The position numbers and the translations under genes are program-made. Shown in pieces: positions 55,081-64,000 of a stretch of DNA of 64,000 bases. How positions within the stretch are numbered: position 1 is the first letter of the stretch; each line of letters opens with the position of its first letter. This stretch comes from Macrothele yani (lineage: Eukaryota > Arthropoda > Arachnida > Araneae > Macrothelidae), in contig CM076999.1 in assembly GCA_039090855.1 (NCBI GenBank), forward strand, positions 115,009,072 to 115,073,071, in the 5' to 3' direction. Under the pieces are notes generated by a model. The model saw nothing but the letters and a program-made list of their open reading frames with translations, made no database searches and was not told where the DNA came from.

Positions 55081-55119
55081 ACGTAACACCACTGGTTTGG
55101 CCCATATTTAAGACTTTAA

Positions 55120-55508
55120 AACTCGTTCACGCAGTCATTCTGTTCGCATTTGATATAAAATTAAAGTAAAGCTTAGTATTCATCTCTCGCTGCTATCGAT
55201 TAACAAAAAAATGCTCTCTGTGAGACTGCCTCGGGCTTTAAACGTTTCTTCTACAGAACCACCATTCATGTTCTGCCCTGAAGCGTGGACACCTTCTATT
55301 ATAGATTTCATTTTACTGAAATAATCGCCGAGGTAAGCTGCATTATTTGCTTGTCCCCATTTTTTTTTTTTTTTTTTTTGTAGTAGTGTTTGGTATTCAT
55401 TTGTGTTTTGTTGCAAGTCCTTTTGAAATTTTTGGAAAAACAGCCTGATACGTGACTTTTTTATACCTTCAATTTCGTAGCAGGAATATTCAAACTTTAA
55501 TGTAGTAT
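55120..55508 (+). repeat. Direct flanking repeat, right copy
   Basis: Same block as 53313-53689. A T18 run at 55362-55380 is expanded relative to the left copy. DNA from 55509 to 55828 holds T/A runs and nothing recognised. Confidence 0.85.
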
Positions 55509-55828
55509 CAGAATTTTTTTTTTTTTTTAAATGGCTCCACCTTAAAATAAATGGTAGATATGCTGACACTAGAGCATTTGCACGAGTGAGTGGTGTTGTA
55601 TTGAAATGTTTTCTATTGGTGCAGGAGTCAGACAAGTTTGTGCAATGCCGCCCTCGCTGTTTGCCATGCACTCATTGTAAAAAAAAAAAAAGAAATAGTT
55701 GCACCCAGAAAGATTTGTCGGATTGCAATGCTATTCGGGAGAAAGGTAAAGGTGACCAGGAACAATAAATGAATAAACATTGAGACTGATATGGGTCTCT
55801 CTGAGCTACACATCAATAAGTAGTGTTT

Positions 55829-56160
55829 CTCAGTATGCCGTGGGGCCGCCATGTTTTCTCACACAACATACCAGACGACTCGGCATGATGGAGTTGTATA
55901 GTTTCCTAATGGTGTCCTGCGATAAGTCATCCAATGCAGCTAGAATCTTTTCCCGAAGTTCCTGCAGATTGTGCGGTACAGATAAAGTGTGCATACCGCG
56001 TCTAATAGCATCCCACACATTTTCATTCTGTGATGCGGCTGGCAATGGCTGTGTTAGTGCCTTGCCAGCAAACTCTCGAGACAGCAGCAGTATGCGGACG
56101 AGCGTTGTCTTTTTGGAAAATCGCACCGGAGTGAGGGGTCAGAAAAGGTAGGGCCACTGG
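55829..56160 (-). pseudogene. Tc1-like transposase C-terminal fragment (family H)
   Basis: Minus strand gives NENVWDAIRRGMHTLSVPHN, LQELREKILAALDDLSQDTI, RKLYNSIMPSRL and HGGPTAY-stop. The NVWDxIxRR motif follows the third catalytic residue of Tc1 transposases. The expected SPDLNPIE ahead of it is degraded to AASQNE. The rest of the element is missing. Confidence 0.75.
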
Positions 56161-56215
56161 TTGCACGATCTCATTAACGTAACTGTCAAAGTGACTGTAA
56201 TGAACACCAAAGGTG

Positions 56216-56452
56216 CACTGAGAAAAAACGTTTTGTTAATTCAACAAAAAATTTGTCGATATACAGTCAACAAAATTTTTTGTTGAATTTGAAAAATTAT
56301 TTTGTTGAACATGCAAAATTATTCTGTTCAAAATTATTGTTGATTTAACAAAATTTATTGTTATCACGACAAAACGTTTTGTTTATTTAACAAAATGATT
56401 AGGTCGATTTTTGAGAATTTGTTTGATGCAACAATACATATTGTTATCGTGA
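56216..56452 (+). mobile_element. Foldback-type AT-rich element, half copy
   Basis: CACTGAGAAAAAACGTTTTG, AATTCAACAAAAAATTTGTC, ACAAAATTTATTGTTATCAC and TTAGGTCGATTTTTGAGAAT match the left arm of the element at 63593-64000. It ends near the element's centre (TTGTTATCGTGAC) directly against the Tc1-E fragment. The right arm is absent. Confidence 0.85.
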
Positions 56453-57005
56453 CGCACAGTCACCTCAGGTGCAACGGCAGCTCGGATTTGCGTCGCAGTG
56501 GATGTTCTGCTTGACAACGCCGCTCTTCTTATGCGTCGATCGGTCCGCTCATCAATCCGTCTGTGACTCCCGGTTCCACGTCTTCTCGTGTGGGAATGTT
56601 CCTCGGACCATCTACGCCACCATCGTACCACCACCGATACTTTCCGTCCAATTCGCTCCGCAATACGACGATACGACCACCCGGCTTCGTGGAGTCCGAC
56701 TAGACGACCTCGCTCAAAGTCCGATAACTGCTGAAATCGCACACGCCTTCCATGTCCAGGCATTGCAGCTTCTTCAGGGTCTTCGCACGTGTCCGTACGC
56801 CGACGACTGATTACATTCACTTCGCCGTACTCGTTAAATACCACCGACGATAATTTGCATATTATGCCGTGCTGTGGCGTAAGCGCTCACCGGTTGGTCC
56901 CGAAATTAACATCACACCTACGTAAACTCGACCCCATTAACATATGTAAGTTTCATGATCTTCCGCCAATTCCTTCTGGGTGTTCTTTTTCACTTTCCGC
57001 CAGTG
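56453..57005 (-). mobile_element. Tc1-E copy 2, 5' half only
   Basis: Reverse copy of 43447-43990. The TIR rc CACTGGCGGAAAGTGAAAAA ends at 57005, followed by TA. It contains an uninterrupted frame (56844 leftward) with PGHGRRVRFQQLSDFERGRL, EAGWSYRRIAERIGRKVSVV and VRWWRRWSEEHSHTRRRGTG, the DNA-binding domain that carries two stops in copy 1. It breaks at APEVTVR, in the linker before the catalytic core. Confidence 0.92.
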
Positions 57006-57352
57006 TAATTCCGGATGTTTCGTACTTTCCCAATTAACTCCGCACCCCTCCTAATTCCCAAGGATATTCCGGGTCCGACAGTAGGCAATGATAGTTTGAA
57101 AACCCAGAAATTTTGAAAGGCATGGAAATTGTCGTTTACATGCAATATTTTTAAGTATACAAGTCCTCCCTCTCCTCAGACGTCACGTGACATATACAGA
57201 GTCACAGAAATATTCCGAATTAACGTTTCATGTAATAGAACTCGTGTAGCAATTAAGAAAACGAGAAGCAATTAAGAAAACGAGAACTCTTCAGGAGTCA
57301 AATGACCGAGTGTACCAGGTGGCAAATTCGTGTGTTAGTAATTGTTGAAATT

Positions 57353-57490
57353 TTATGGGACGTCCCGGGCCTTGGAAACAGGAGAAATATACGGGCCCGG
57401 CCGGGCTTTAATTAAAAAATTTGAGACAGGGCGGGCGTTGGACGTGCGGGCTTGGGCTGGGACGGGCTTAAGGCCCGTGCAGACCTCTAG
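57353..57490. repeat. GC-rich hAT-like terminal fragment
   Basis: CGGGCCCGGCCGGGCTTTAA, GGGCTTGGGCTGGGACGGGC and AAGGCCCGTGCAGACCTCTA resemble ends of hAT elements (GAGGTCTGCACGGGCC when reversed). No partner end. The rest of 57006-57599 is unremarkable. Confidence 0.45.
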
Positions 57491-57599
57491 GGTGTACAAT
57501 GTATTTCACTTTTTGTGTTTTCATTATTCCGTGACTTTTGTACTATGCTTTCTCTTTTTTTTTTTTCGTACTACAGCTCATGTTGTTGTATATTTTCAG

Positions 57600-57731
57600 C
57601 GTAAACCTTCCGCATATCCTAAAATCAGAGCATCACCTCCATTAGCGGACACTGATATCATAGTGACAAAAATGGACAATTGGGCACTCAACGATCAAAT
57701 GATAAAACTGGAATGGTTCGGAGTTTCTTCC
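57600..57731 (+). CDS. Candidate internal exon, 132 bp (44 codons)
   Basis: A long pyrimidine tract and TTGTTGTATATTTTCAG precede 57600; the donor GTAAGTATG follows 57731 and matches the consensus. The frame is open across the whole interval and starts and ends on codon boundaries: RKPSAYPKIRASPPLADTDI, IVTKMDNWALNDQMIKLEWF, GVSS. Composition is balanced and unlike transposase. I do not recognise the family. It is the best candidate for host coding sequence here, still unproven. Confidence 0.42.
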
Positions 57732-57860
57732 GTAAGTATGTTGCAGTTTCAAGACATTCTGTGTAATTAGTGACGGGGGCGTGAAATACACACAATCTGT
57801 GAACAAATTTATTGAAAATTGTAGCTCAAAAAGAAAATTACACACATCAGAATTTAAGTA

Positions 57861-59189
57861 CACTGCTGGCCACCCAAAATGCAACACCAACAAGGACACG
57901 AGATAGCAAAGCCAGATTTATTGGACACATAACAACAGATACAGAGATAAAACGATTGAGCTTACAGGCCAATGCGACTTGCGGAATACGCAGACATCAT
58001 TAGTTCGTGTGGCCCCCCATGGCTAGCAATAACGGCCGCTACACGCCGCGGCATCGAACGAAAGATTCTTTGGATGTGGGCTTGAGGTATGTCGGTCCAG
58101 GCTGCTTCCACAATTTGCCACAGTTCATCAGGCGTAGCAGCGGGTGGTGGTTGCCGATCAGCGACCAGACGTGTTTGATTGGCGACATATCGGGAGAACA
58201 GGCGGGCCACGGCAGCAGTGACATCTGGTGGGCCGTGAAGAATGCGTGCCACGTGCGGGCGCGCATTGTCCTGTTGAAACGTGGCCGCTGGCAGGTCCTG
58301 CAGGTAAGGGAGGACTACAGGCTACAAAGCGTCGAAGATGTAGAGGTTGCTGTTGAGTGTACCGGCGATGCGTACCAGAGGGGTGCGGGTGTCATATCCA
58401 ATTGCGACCCACAGTCTCTCGCCGCGGTGCCGCCACACGTGGATCCGATCATCGTGGTGTTGCAGGCAGAAGCGGGATTCCTCGGAGAAGACATTGTCGT
58501 GCCATTCCGTAGTCCAGGTGCGGTGTTCAACGGCCCATTGCCGCCGCATTCACCGGTGGTGTAACGTCAATGGTAATCGGAGCAATGGGCGCCGTGCGAC
58601 AAGTCCCCGCTCCTGCAGACGACGTCGAACGGTACGTGCTGACACAGGTTGTTGCGCAGCACACCCTAATTCCTGCGCTAACGTTCGTGATGTGGCGGTG
58701 TGTGTCGTCAATGCCCGCCGCACAACATGCCGGTCCTCTCGTTCGGTGGTGTGCCGCGGCTGCGGCAATCGCTCACGTCGGTCCGTCCGTCCCTCCTGCA
58801 CCCACCGAATCCATGCTCGCCTTACTGTGGCTGGATGTCGTCCCACGCGGGCGCCGATGTCTCGGTACGATAAACCGCTGTCGCGATAAGCCACTATTCG
58901 TCCTCTGTCGAACTCCGAAACGTGCTGGAATGACTGCCGTATTCTGCAACGAGGCATCAGGAAACTTCCCACGCACAGGTCCGGCAGCACAACACACTGC
59001 CACTACTTACACCCCGCCTTCTGTGCACCCTTCTTATAGTGCTTCTCGGTGGCGTGCCGGGCGCACATGATTTGCATATGCCCTGCAATGCTAATCGTTT
59101 GCATGTCCTCCCGCGGGTAACGCAAGCTGTGAATTTCAGGCCAGTCGGATGCTTCCATCTTGGTGTTGCATTTTGGGTGGCCAGCAGTG
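57861..59189 (-). mobile_element. Tc1-like DNA transposon, family A, copy 2 (complete)
   Basis: Ends CACTGCTGGCCACCCAAAAT (left) and rc CACTGCTGGCCACCCAAAAT (right), continuing GCAACACCAA, flanked by TA at 57859-57860 and 59190-59191. 1329 bp. The transposase is on the minus strand. Confidence 0.97.
57962..58990 (-). pseudogene. Tc1-like transposase (family A, copy 2), inactivated
   Basis: N-terminal HTH open from 58990: HVSEFDRGRIVAYRDSGLSY, GARVGRHPATVRRAWIRWVQ, ARTVRRRLQERGLVARRPLL. A TGA at 58550-58552 replaces the Arg (CGA) kept in copy 1, a typical CpG decay. The first catalytic motif reads FSEESRF, Glu for Asp. After a frameshift near 58260, WPACSPDMSPIKHVWSLIGN shows Lys for the catalytic Glu. 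The C-terminus (SMPRRVAAVIASHGGPHE) is in yet another frame. Two of three catalytic residues are changed, so the copy cannot cut DNA. Confidence 0.93.
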
Positions 59190-59199
59190 TATTTAGTAA

Positions 59200-59514
59200 G
59201 CCTCTATAGCTAATCATAGTGTAGAGCAGAGGTTCCCATTTGGTGGTTCGCGAATCTCCTGGAGCAGGACCGGACAAGAGATGGAAACGGGTCAAGGGCC
59301 ACCGGGTCGACAATTTCTTGCGGATCAAACGGTTCCACCTTGACCCGGTTCTAATTCCGTTTAGTTTTCGACAAAAAAAAAAAAAAATCAAAGAACCCTT
59401 AACAAGTCTTTAAAATAATACTTCAGAACTGCAGAGAATCCTCCAGGAACTTGCTGACGAGACTAAAAAAATGGAATTAAAAATTAACTTTCAGAAAACA
59501 AAACTCAAGTATTA
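59200..59514. other. Possible decayed hAT end, otherwise nothing
   Basis: CAGAGGTTCCCATTTGGTGG at 59228 looks like a hAT tip. The strand continues to an A15 run at 59372-59386. No partner end. Confidence 0.35.
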
Positions 59515-59814
59515 GGTGTACAAATAAGTTTTAAAGCGTTTTAAGACAACGCAACACGTAATTTCCAGAGTAAACAACAATACCTTTACGAATCCAAATA
59601 TGCGACGTCATTATCTATCACCTTCCGCCATCGGTCGGGCAGCTGACGGATTCCAACCTTGAAGAATACTTCGTCGCGTGACGCGATGAAGTCCTCAACC
59701 CATTTTTGCATTTCATCACATTCCCGGAACCGCACAGCAGACAAACCATGTTGCATCGATCGGAACCTGAATAGGCTATGTTGACATTATACGCTGGGTA
59801 CTCCAAAACTTCCC

Positions 59815-60643
59815 AGCCAAGTGTCAGTAACGTTTCCTTGACCAATTTCGCGACATGCGGACTAACGTTGTCGTGCAGTAATTTCACGACACGCAATCCT
59901 TTGCCTGTGAATGGACATTTCCGACAGATTTCCTGGTTCAATCGCAGTAATTGTTGCTTAAAGCGATTAGTAGTAACAGTTTGACCCTGTTCCTATAGTT
60001 GATAAGAGAGCACACACTTCATATCTCACCAGATGCACAGCAGAACTTCCTTGGAGTGCATATTGCGTTTCGGTGTCGAAGTCGTTGCTTCACCGGGGTC
60101 TACGCAGTGTTTTTTGTTTTTGGGATTGTCGTACCATATCCACTTTTCATCACCCGTAACGATTTTCCACAGGAAAGACTTTCTGTGTTGTTTAATCAAC
60201 AGATTCAAACACTTCATGACACGCTTAACAGCCAAGTGTCAGTAACGTTTCCTTGACCAATTTCGCGACATGCGGACTAACGTTGTCGTGCAGTAATTTC
60301 ACGACACGCAATCCTTTGCCTGTGAATGGACATTTCCGACAGATTTCCTGGTTCAACCGCAGTAATTGTTGCTTAAAGCGATTAGTAGTAACAGTTTGAC
60401 CCTGTTCCTATAGTTGATAAGAGAGCACACACTTCCTATCTCACCAGATGCACAGCAGAACTTCCTTGGAGTGAATATTGCGTTTCGGTGTCGAAGTCGT
60501 TGCTTCACCGGGGTCTACGCAGTGTTTTTTGTTTTGGGGATTGTCGTACCATATCCACTTTTCATCACCCGTAACGATTTTCAACAGGAAAGACTTTCTG
60601 TGTTGTTTATTCAACAGATTCAAACACTTCATGACACGCTCAT
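59815..60643. repeat. 415-bp tandem duplication inside mariner 4
   Basis: AGCCAAGTGTCAGTAACGTT begins at 59815 and at 60230; the match runs to ATGACACGCT at 60229/60640. About seven single-base differences over 412 bases, so it is much younger than the element's other damage. Confidence 0.96.
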
Positions 60644-61356
60644 CCTTGTTCCTCTGGCTCAGGTCATGTGGAACCCATTTTCCTCCCTTCTGAATCTTTC
60701 CCATTGCGCGTAAATGATTGGAAATTGTTTGTTGAGTTACTCCCAGTCATTCAGCTAGTTTTTTTGCGTTTGAGACGAATCTTCATCCAGAAATACTTGC
60801 AGTTCCTGATGTGCAACCTTCTGCTACGTTTTCGATCGCTAACATCAAAATCACCTGATTTAAACCAGTGGTTCCCAATGTGGGGCTCACGCCCCACAGG
60901 GGGCAGTTTGATTTTTAAGGGGGCAATTCGAGAATGAGCACACTAAATACTTTTGTACCTTGAATTCTTCTAAGATCGCCAGGTTAGCACACTAAATACT
61001 TTTATTTTCTTCTAAGATCTCACTAACTTTAGTCTACTTAACTTGAGGTGAGCTCAAATTGTATTTTCAATTAAAATGATCAAAGTATTACAGAAAAAGC
61101 TTCCATTAAAATTATTTTATATTTATGCATTTCAGTTTTCTATTATAAGTTTTGAAATTTTATTTGCTGTTTTTTCATATCACTTCATATTATTTTTTTT
61201 TTTTAACATTTCTTAGTGAATTCTTCCTCAGTACTTCAACTGTAATTTCGTTGTTTTATTTTTCTCTTTCACGGATGCCATGTTCTTTGAAAAGGCCATT
61301 AACAAGCTTCCAAAGAACATGCGAATAGGAATTCGTTTTTTGAATAATAAGAATTA

Positions 61357-62886
61357 CACTGCTGGACAATTGCTAAGGACGGATCATAAACGGCTATATA
61401 GCGCATAAAAAAGTAAGTGTGGTTGGATGCCAAGTGAAATAAAATAATGTCAGAATGCCAGGACATTACAAGAAAGACAATTTATTGTGCTCTGAAATCC
61501 AGAAGGCTTTGGAACGTGTTCAAGGGACAAACAGGCCATTTTGTGCAGAATACATAAACGTGAAAAAAATGCAATTGCCGTTCCGGCGTAAGACGTCAAT
61601 ATGGGATATGGCCACCATGGAGGGCGATGCAAGATTCCACACGTCGTGTCATGCTTTGCACAACATTATCAAGCAGCTGTTGAGGTAATTTATCCCATTC
61701 CTCTGTCAGTGCTCGGATGAGGGTGTCCTTGATTATTGGAGGACATTGGCGACCAGCAAGACTCCTCCCCAAAGCATCCCACACATTTTCAATGGGATTC
61801 AGATCTGGAGAACGTGCTGGCCATACGAGGCGTTGATTATCCTCGCTCTCAAGACACTCCTGGACAGCGACTGTTCGATGACATGTTGCGTTGTCGTCCA
61901 TGAAAATGAATCTATCACCGACAGCACCACGGAACATGCGAACATGAGGTAGCAGAACATCATTAATGTATCGTTGGCCAGTCATAGTCCCAGTTGGAAG
62001 CACATAGAGGGACGTCGGCCATTGATCATGATGCCAGCCCATACCATGACACTACATGTAGGATATCGGTCCCTTTCCTGTATGTTTGCTGGACATTATG
62101 CAGTACCACTATCACGCCAGATCCGTTGCCGTCGACAATCAGACGATAGACTGTATCTACTCTCATCTGAGAAGAGGACAGCAGACCAGTCGTTATCAGT
62201 CCAATTGCGATGTTGATGGCACCATTGCAAACGGGCGGTACGGTGACGTTTGGACAATTTGATGCACACAACAGGACGGCGGGCGTATAGTCCTCCTTCA
62301 TGCAAACGTCTGGCGACAGTTTTTCGGGAGATCCGCTTGCCAGTAGCAGCCATAAACTGATTTGCTACCTCACTAGCTGTGCTGCGCCGGTGTCTTTTTG
62401 TTGATAGCACTATGTACCGATCTTCTGCAGGTGTCGTACTGCGAACACGACCTCCCCCGTGACGTTTGCTACACTCTCAATTTGTTTGAAATGATTTCCA
62501 AAGCCTTGAAACAACACTGTGGTTGACGTCGAACTCCCTGGCAACATCTGTTATTTTTCGCCCTTCTTCAATCTTGCCAATAATACGGCCACGCGTACAA
62601 TCATCTAGGTGATGTCGGGAAGACACACTGAAAATTGCAAGTTCCTCAATTGATTCTTTCCCTTTCAACTTTGCGTTTGAACAACAACGGTCAATACGCG
62701 TCAAATCCTTTATATCTCTTATCAGCGCTATGACGTCACGAACAAGTTCGGCATTCCAAAATTTGCATACGCACAACACGTCTTACTGTATCCCGCACTT
62801 ATGCTAATTTCCACATTTTCCTGCCTTCCATTTTATGGTTGCTATCGTTGCTATTGTCATCCGTCCTTAGCAATTGTCCGGCAGTG
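61357..62886 (-). mobile_element. Tc1-like DNA transposon, family F
   Basis: Ends CACTGCTGGACAATTGCTAA (left) and rc CACTGCCGGACAATTGCTAA (right), each continuing GGACGGAT, with one difference in 28 bases. TA at 61355-61356 and 62887-62888. 1530 bp. It is a sister of family C in both transposase and termini. Confidence 0.97.
61596..62779 (-). pseudogene. Tc1-like transposase (family F), DD34E, lightly damaged
   Basis: SSRHHLDDCTRGRIIGKIEE, FDVNHSVVSRLWKSFQTN (HTH), stop TGA at 62477, then in the same frame STASEVANQFMAATGKRISR, LFSDESRYSL (first Asp), a TAA at 62096, and after a frameshift near 62018 LYVLPTGTMTGQRYINDVLL, FIFMDDNATCHRTVAVQECL (second Asp), VWPARSPDLNPIENVWDALG (Glu, 34 residues on), ending ALHGGHIPY. 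All catalytic residues are intact, with two stops and one shift. It is the least damaged transposase in the window together with Tc1-E. Confidence 0.93.
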
Positions 62887-63260
62887 TATATGTCACAGGG
62901 GGCACCACGATTTTTGAGATGCTTAGGTGGGGCATGGCCAAAAGAAAGGTTGGGAACCACTGGTCTAAACCCAAAACTCACACGTGCTTTTCGATACAAT
63001 ATTCTCCCCCAGAACAGAACAGCTCCATGCACATGCTGTTGCAGCACTTTTTCCTTGATGAAATTCGTAACGAATGCAGTATCGCTTGCCATCTTTCACC
63101 TACCGATGTGCAAGTGCGTTTGACTCTTGGGCAAGCTGCTGTGTCACATTTTATACTCTGGACCTGTTACGGTCACGTGACAACAACGCCGGGGAATGTC
63201 GGATATGTAAATTAGCAATATACGTCACACAAAACATGCTTTAAAACTTATTTGTACACC

Positions 63261-63481
63261 TAATACAATGCTTTTACAAGACATGCAGATTTATCAGTTG
63301 ATGGAGAAAAACTGGAGATAACCAATTCCTGCATTTATCTTGGGTAGCAGGTATCAAGTGAGGGTTACATTGATGAAGAAATTAATTGGTGTAAAAAAAT
63401 TCTTGATTGGATGGCTTTTAGAAGAAACGGTACAATTTTTAAGAGCAATATGCCGTTATGTTTTAAAAGAAAAGTGTTTAA
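63261..63481. other. No recognisable feature
   Basis: AT-rich interval between mariner 4 and the RTE fragment. Confidence 0.45.
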
Positions 63482-63592
63482 TCCAGTACTTACGTACTGA
63501 GCAGAGACGTGGACCTTAACTAAATAAAAAAGACTTACAAAGACTGCAGACAACTGAAAGAAGCGTTGAGACATGCGTGCTTGCTGTGACCA
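63482..63592 (+). mobile_element. RTE-like LINE fragment, copy 3
   Basis: CCAGTACTTACGTACTGAGC, AGAGACGTGGACCTTAACTA and ACAAAGACTGCAGACAACTG match 36190-36285. The match stops at GTGCTTGCTGTGAC, exactly where the foldback element begins, so that element interrupts or truncates it. Confidence 0.8.
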
Positions 63593-64000
63593 CACTGAGA
63601 AAAACGTTTTGTTAATTCAACAAAAAACTTTGTCGATATACAGCCAACAAAAAACTTTGTTGAATTTGCAAAAATATTTTGTTGAAAATTTTTGTTGATT
63701 TAACAAAATTTATTGTTATCACGACAAAAGCGGTTTTGTTCGCTTAACAAAATGATTAGGTCGATTTTTGGGAATTTGTTTGATCCAACAAAACATATTG
63801 TTCAAAATGTTTTGTTGCTGCAACAAAACTTATTGTGTCACGATAACGATATGTTTTGTTGGATCAAACAAATTCTCAAAAATCGACCTAATTATTTTGT
63901 TAAATGAACAAAACGTTTTGTCGTGATAACAATAAATTTTGTTATATCAACAATAGTTTTCAACAAAATAATTTTGAAAATTCAACAAATTTTTTGTTGA
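63593..64000. mobile_element. Foldback (long inverted repeat) AT-rich element, cut by window end
   Basis: Almost the whole length is one imperfect palindrome. The left arm (AAAATTTATTGTTATCACGA, TTAGGTCGATTTTTGGGAAT, TTTGATCCAACAAAACATAT) is mirrored on the right (ATATGTTTTGTTGGATCAAA, AAAATCGACCTAATTATTTT, TCGTGATAACAATAAATTTT). The centre is near 63805-63845 around TTTTGTTGCTGCAACAAAA. Arms are built from AACAAAA and TTTTGTT motifs. The right arm's outer ~20-40 bases lie beyond 64000. No coding capacity. Confidence 0.92.

Larger units (their letters stand above)
60866..62962. mobile_element. hAT-like element inside mariner 4, itself hosting Tc1-F
   Basis: Ends CAGTGGTTCCCAA at 60866 and its complement at 62950-62962. 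Flanks ATTTAAAC (60858-60865) and GTCTAAAC (62963-62970) agree at 6 of 8 bases, a worn hAT target duplication. The element proper is 491 + 76 bp around Tc1-F, without coding capacity. Confidence 0.85.
59593..63092 (-). pseudogene. Mariner 4 transposase, broken by a hAT insertion and a tandem duplication
   Basis: Likely N-terminus right of the hAT (62971-63092: ASDTAFVTNFIKEKVLQQHV). Left of it: GKIQKGGKWVPHDLSQRNKD, VMKCLNLLNKQHRKSFLLKI, VTGDEKWIWYDNPQNKKHCV (first Asp), LLHDNVSPHVAKLVKETLLT (second Asp) and, in another frame, SMQHGLSAVRFRECDEMQKW, FFKVGIRQLPDRWRKVIDND, VAYLDS-stop. The region with GDEK and HDN occurs twice because of the 415-bp duplication. The third Asp is lost in a small deletion (NIAYSGSD). 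Confidence 0.88.
59515..63260 (-). mobile_element. Mariner 4, mauritiana-like, holding a hAT element that holds Tc1-F
   Basis: Ends GGTGTACAAATAAGTTTTAA(AGC) at 59515 and its exact complement at 63238-63260 (23 identical bases), flanked by TA at 59513-59514 and 63261-63262. Subtracting the hAT insert (2105 bp with TSD) and one 415-bp duplication leaves about 1226 bp, a normal mariner length. This supports pairing ends 3.7 kb apart. Confidence 0.92.

Noticed and set aside
53313..55508. LTR retrotransposon with 377-bp LTRs
   Set aside because: The direct repeats lack TG/CA ends, primer-binding site and any gag-pol; the interior is a mariner-derived array.
55180..55671. 163-codon minus-strand frame with poly-Lys
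   Set aside because: Runs through A/T homopolymers and one arm of the direct repeat; the other copy of that repeat has a stop in the same frame.
63713..63907. 64-codon frame at the window end
   Set aside because: Translation of the foldback element's palindrome.

Overview
This window looks like repeat-dominated, non-coding eukaryotic DNA, most probably from an arthropod with a large genome. The reasons are several distinct Tc1/mariner families, hAT elements, Penelope-like and RTE-like retroelement remnants, tRNA-headed SINEs and tandem arrays on every scale, with no recognisable host gene, rRNA or functional tRNA. The species cannot be named from the sequence. Nothing is bacterial in character: there are no operons, no CRISPR and no phage genes. 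Coordinates of elements with paired terminal inverted repeats (TIRs) and target-site duplications (TSDs) are good to 1-2 bases. Edges of decayed repeats are good to about 10-30 bases.

Layout. 1-5.3 kb: truncated Tc1-like element, SINEs, a GA-rich hairpin-bearing repeat, a dispersed repeat (family Q) split by a Penelope-like insertion, and a tandem trimer of a tRNA-SINE. 5.6-8.3 kb: 87-bp and 36-bp minisatellites. 9.1-10.8 kb: large inverted repeat. 11.5-15.5 kb: twelve-unit satellite of about 332 bp. 16-21.7 kb: family Q copies, a TIR element and RTE fragments. 22.1-23.7 kb: Tc1-like element C. 24.7-25.8 kb: 31-bp minisatellite. 27.2-28.7 kb: mariner 1 with an internal SINE. 29.9-31.25 kb: mariner 2. 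31.4-42.1 kb: a hAT shell with 8-bp TSDs that contains a minisatellite, Tc1-D, a SINE, a second hAT-like element, an RTE fragment, a transposase-derived pseudogene and Tc1-G. Tc1-G itself holds 25 tandem copies of its own catalytic segment. 42.2-45 kb: Penelope-like remnant with a SINE carrying a perfect 10-bp TSD, then Tc1-E. 45.3-51 kb: 21-bp, ~106-bp and 102-bp arrays. 51-57 kb: possible solo LTR, mariner 3, a nine-unit array built from a mariner tail, and chimeric fragments. 57.8-63.3 kb: Tc1-A copy 2, then mariner 4 containing a hAT element that contains Tc1-F. 63.6-64 kb: foldback element cut by the window edge.

No set of genes works together here. The coherent theme is transposon invasion, nesting and tandem amplification. 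Every transposase is disabled by stops, frameshifts or a lost catalytic residue. Three or four short stretches (near 1.64, 11.25, 45.15 and 57.6 kb, all + strand) have open frames between good splice consensus sites. They are the only candidates for host exons in what may be introns of a large gene or plain intergenic DNA.
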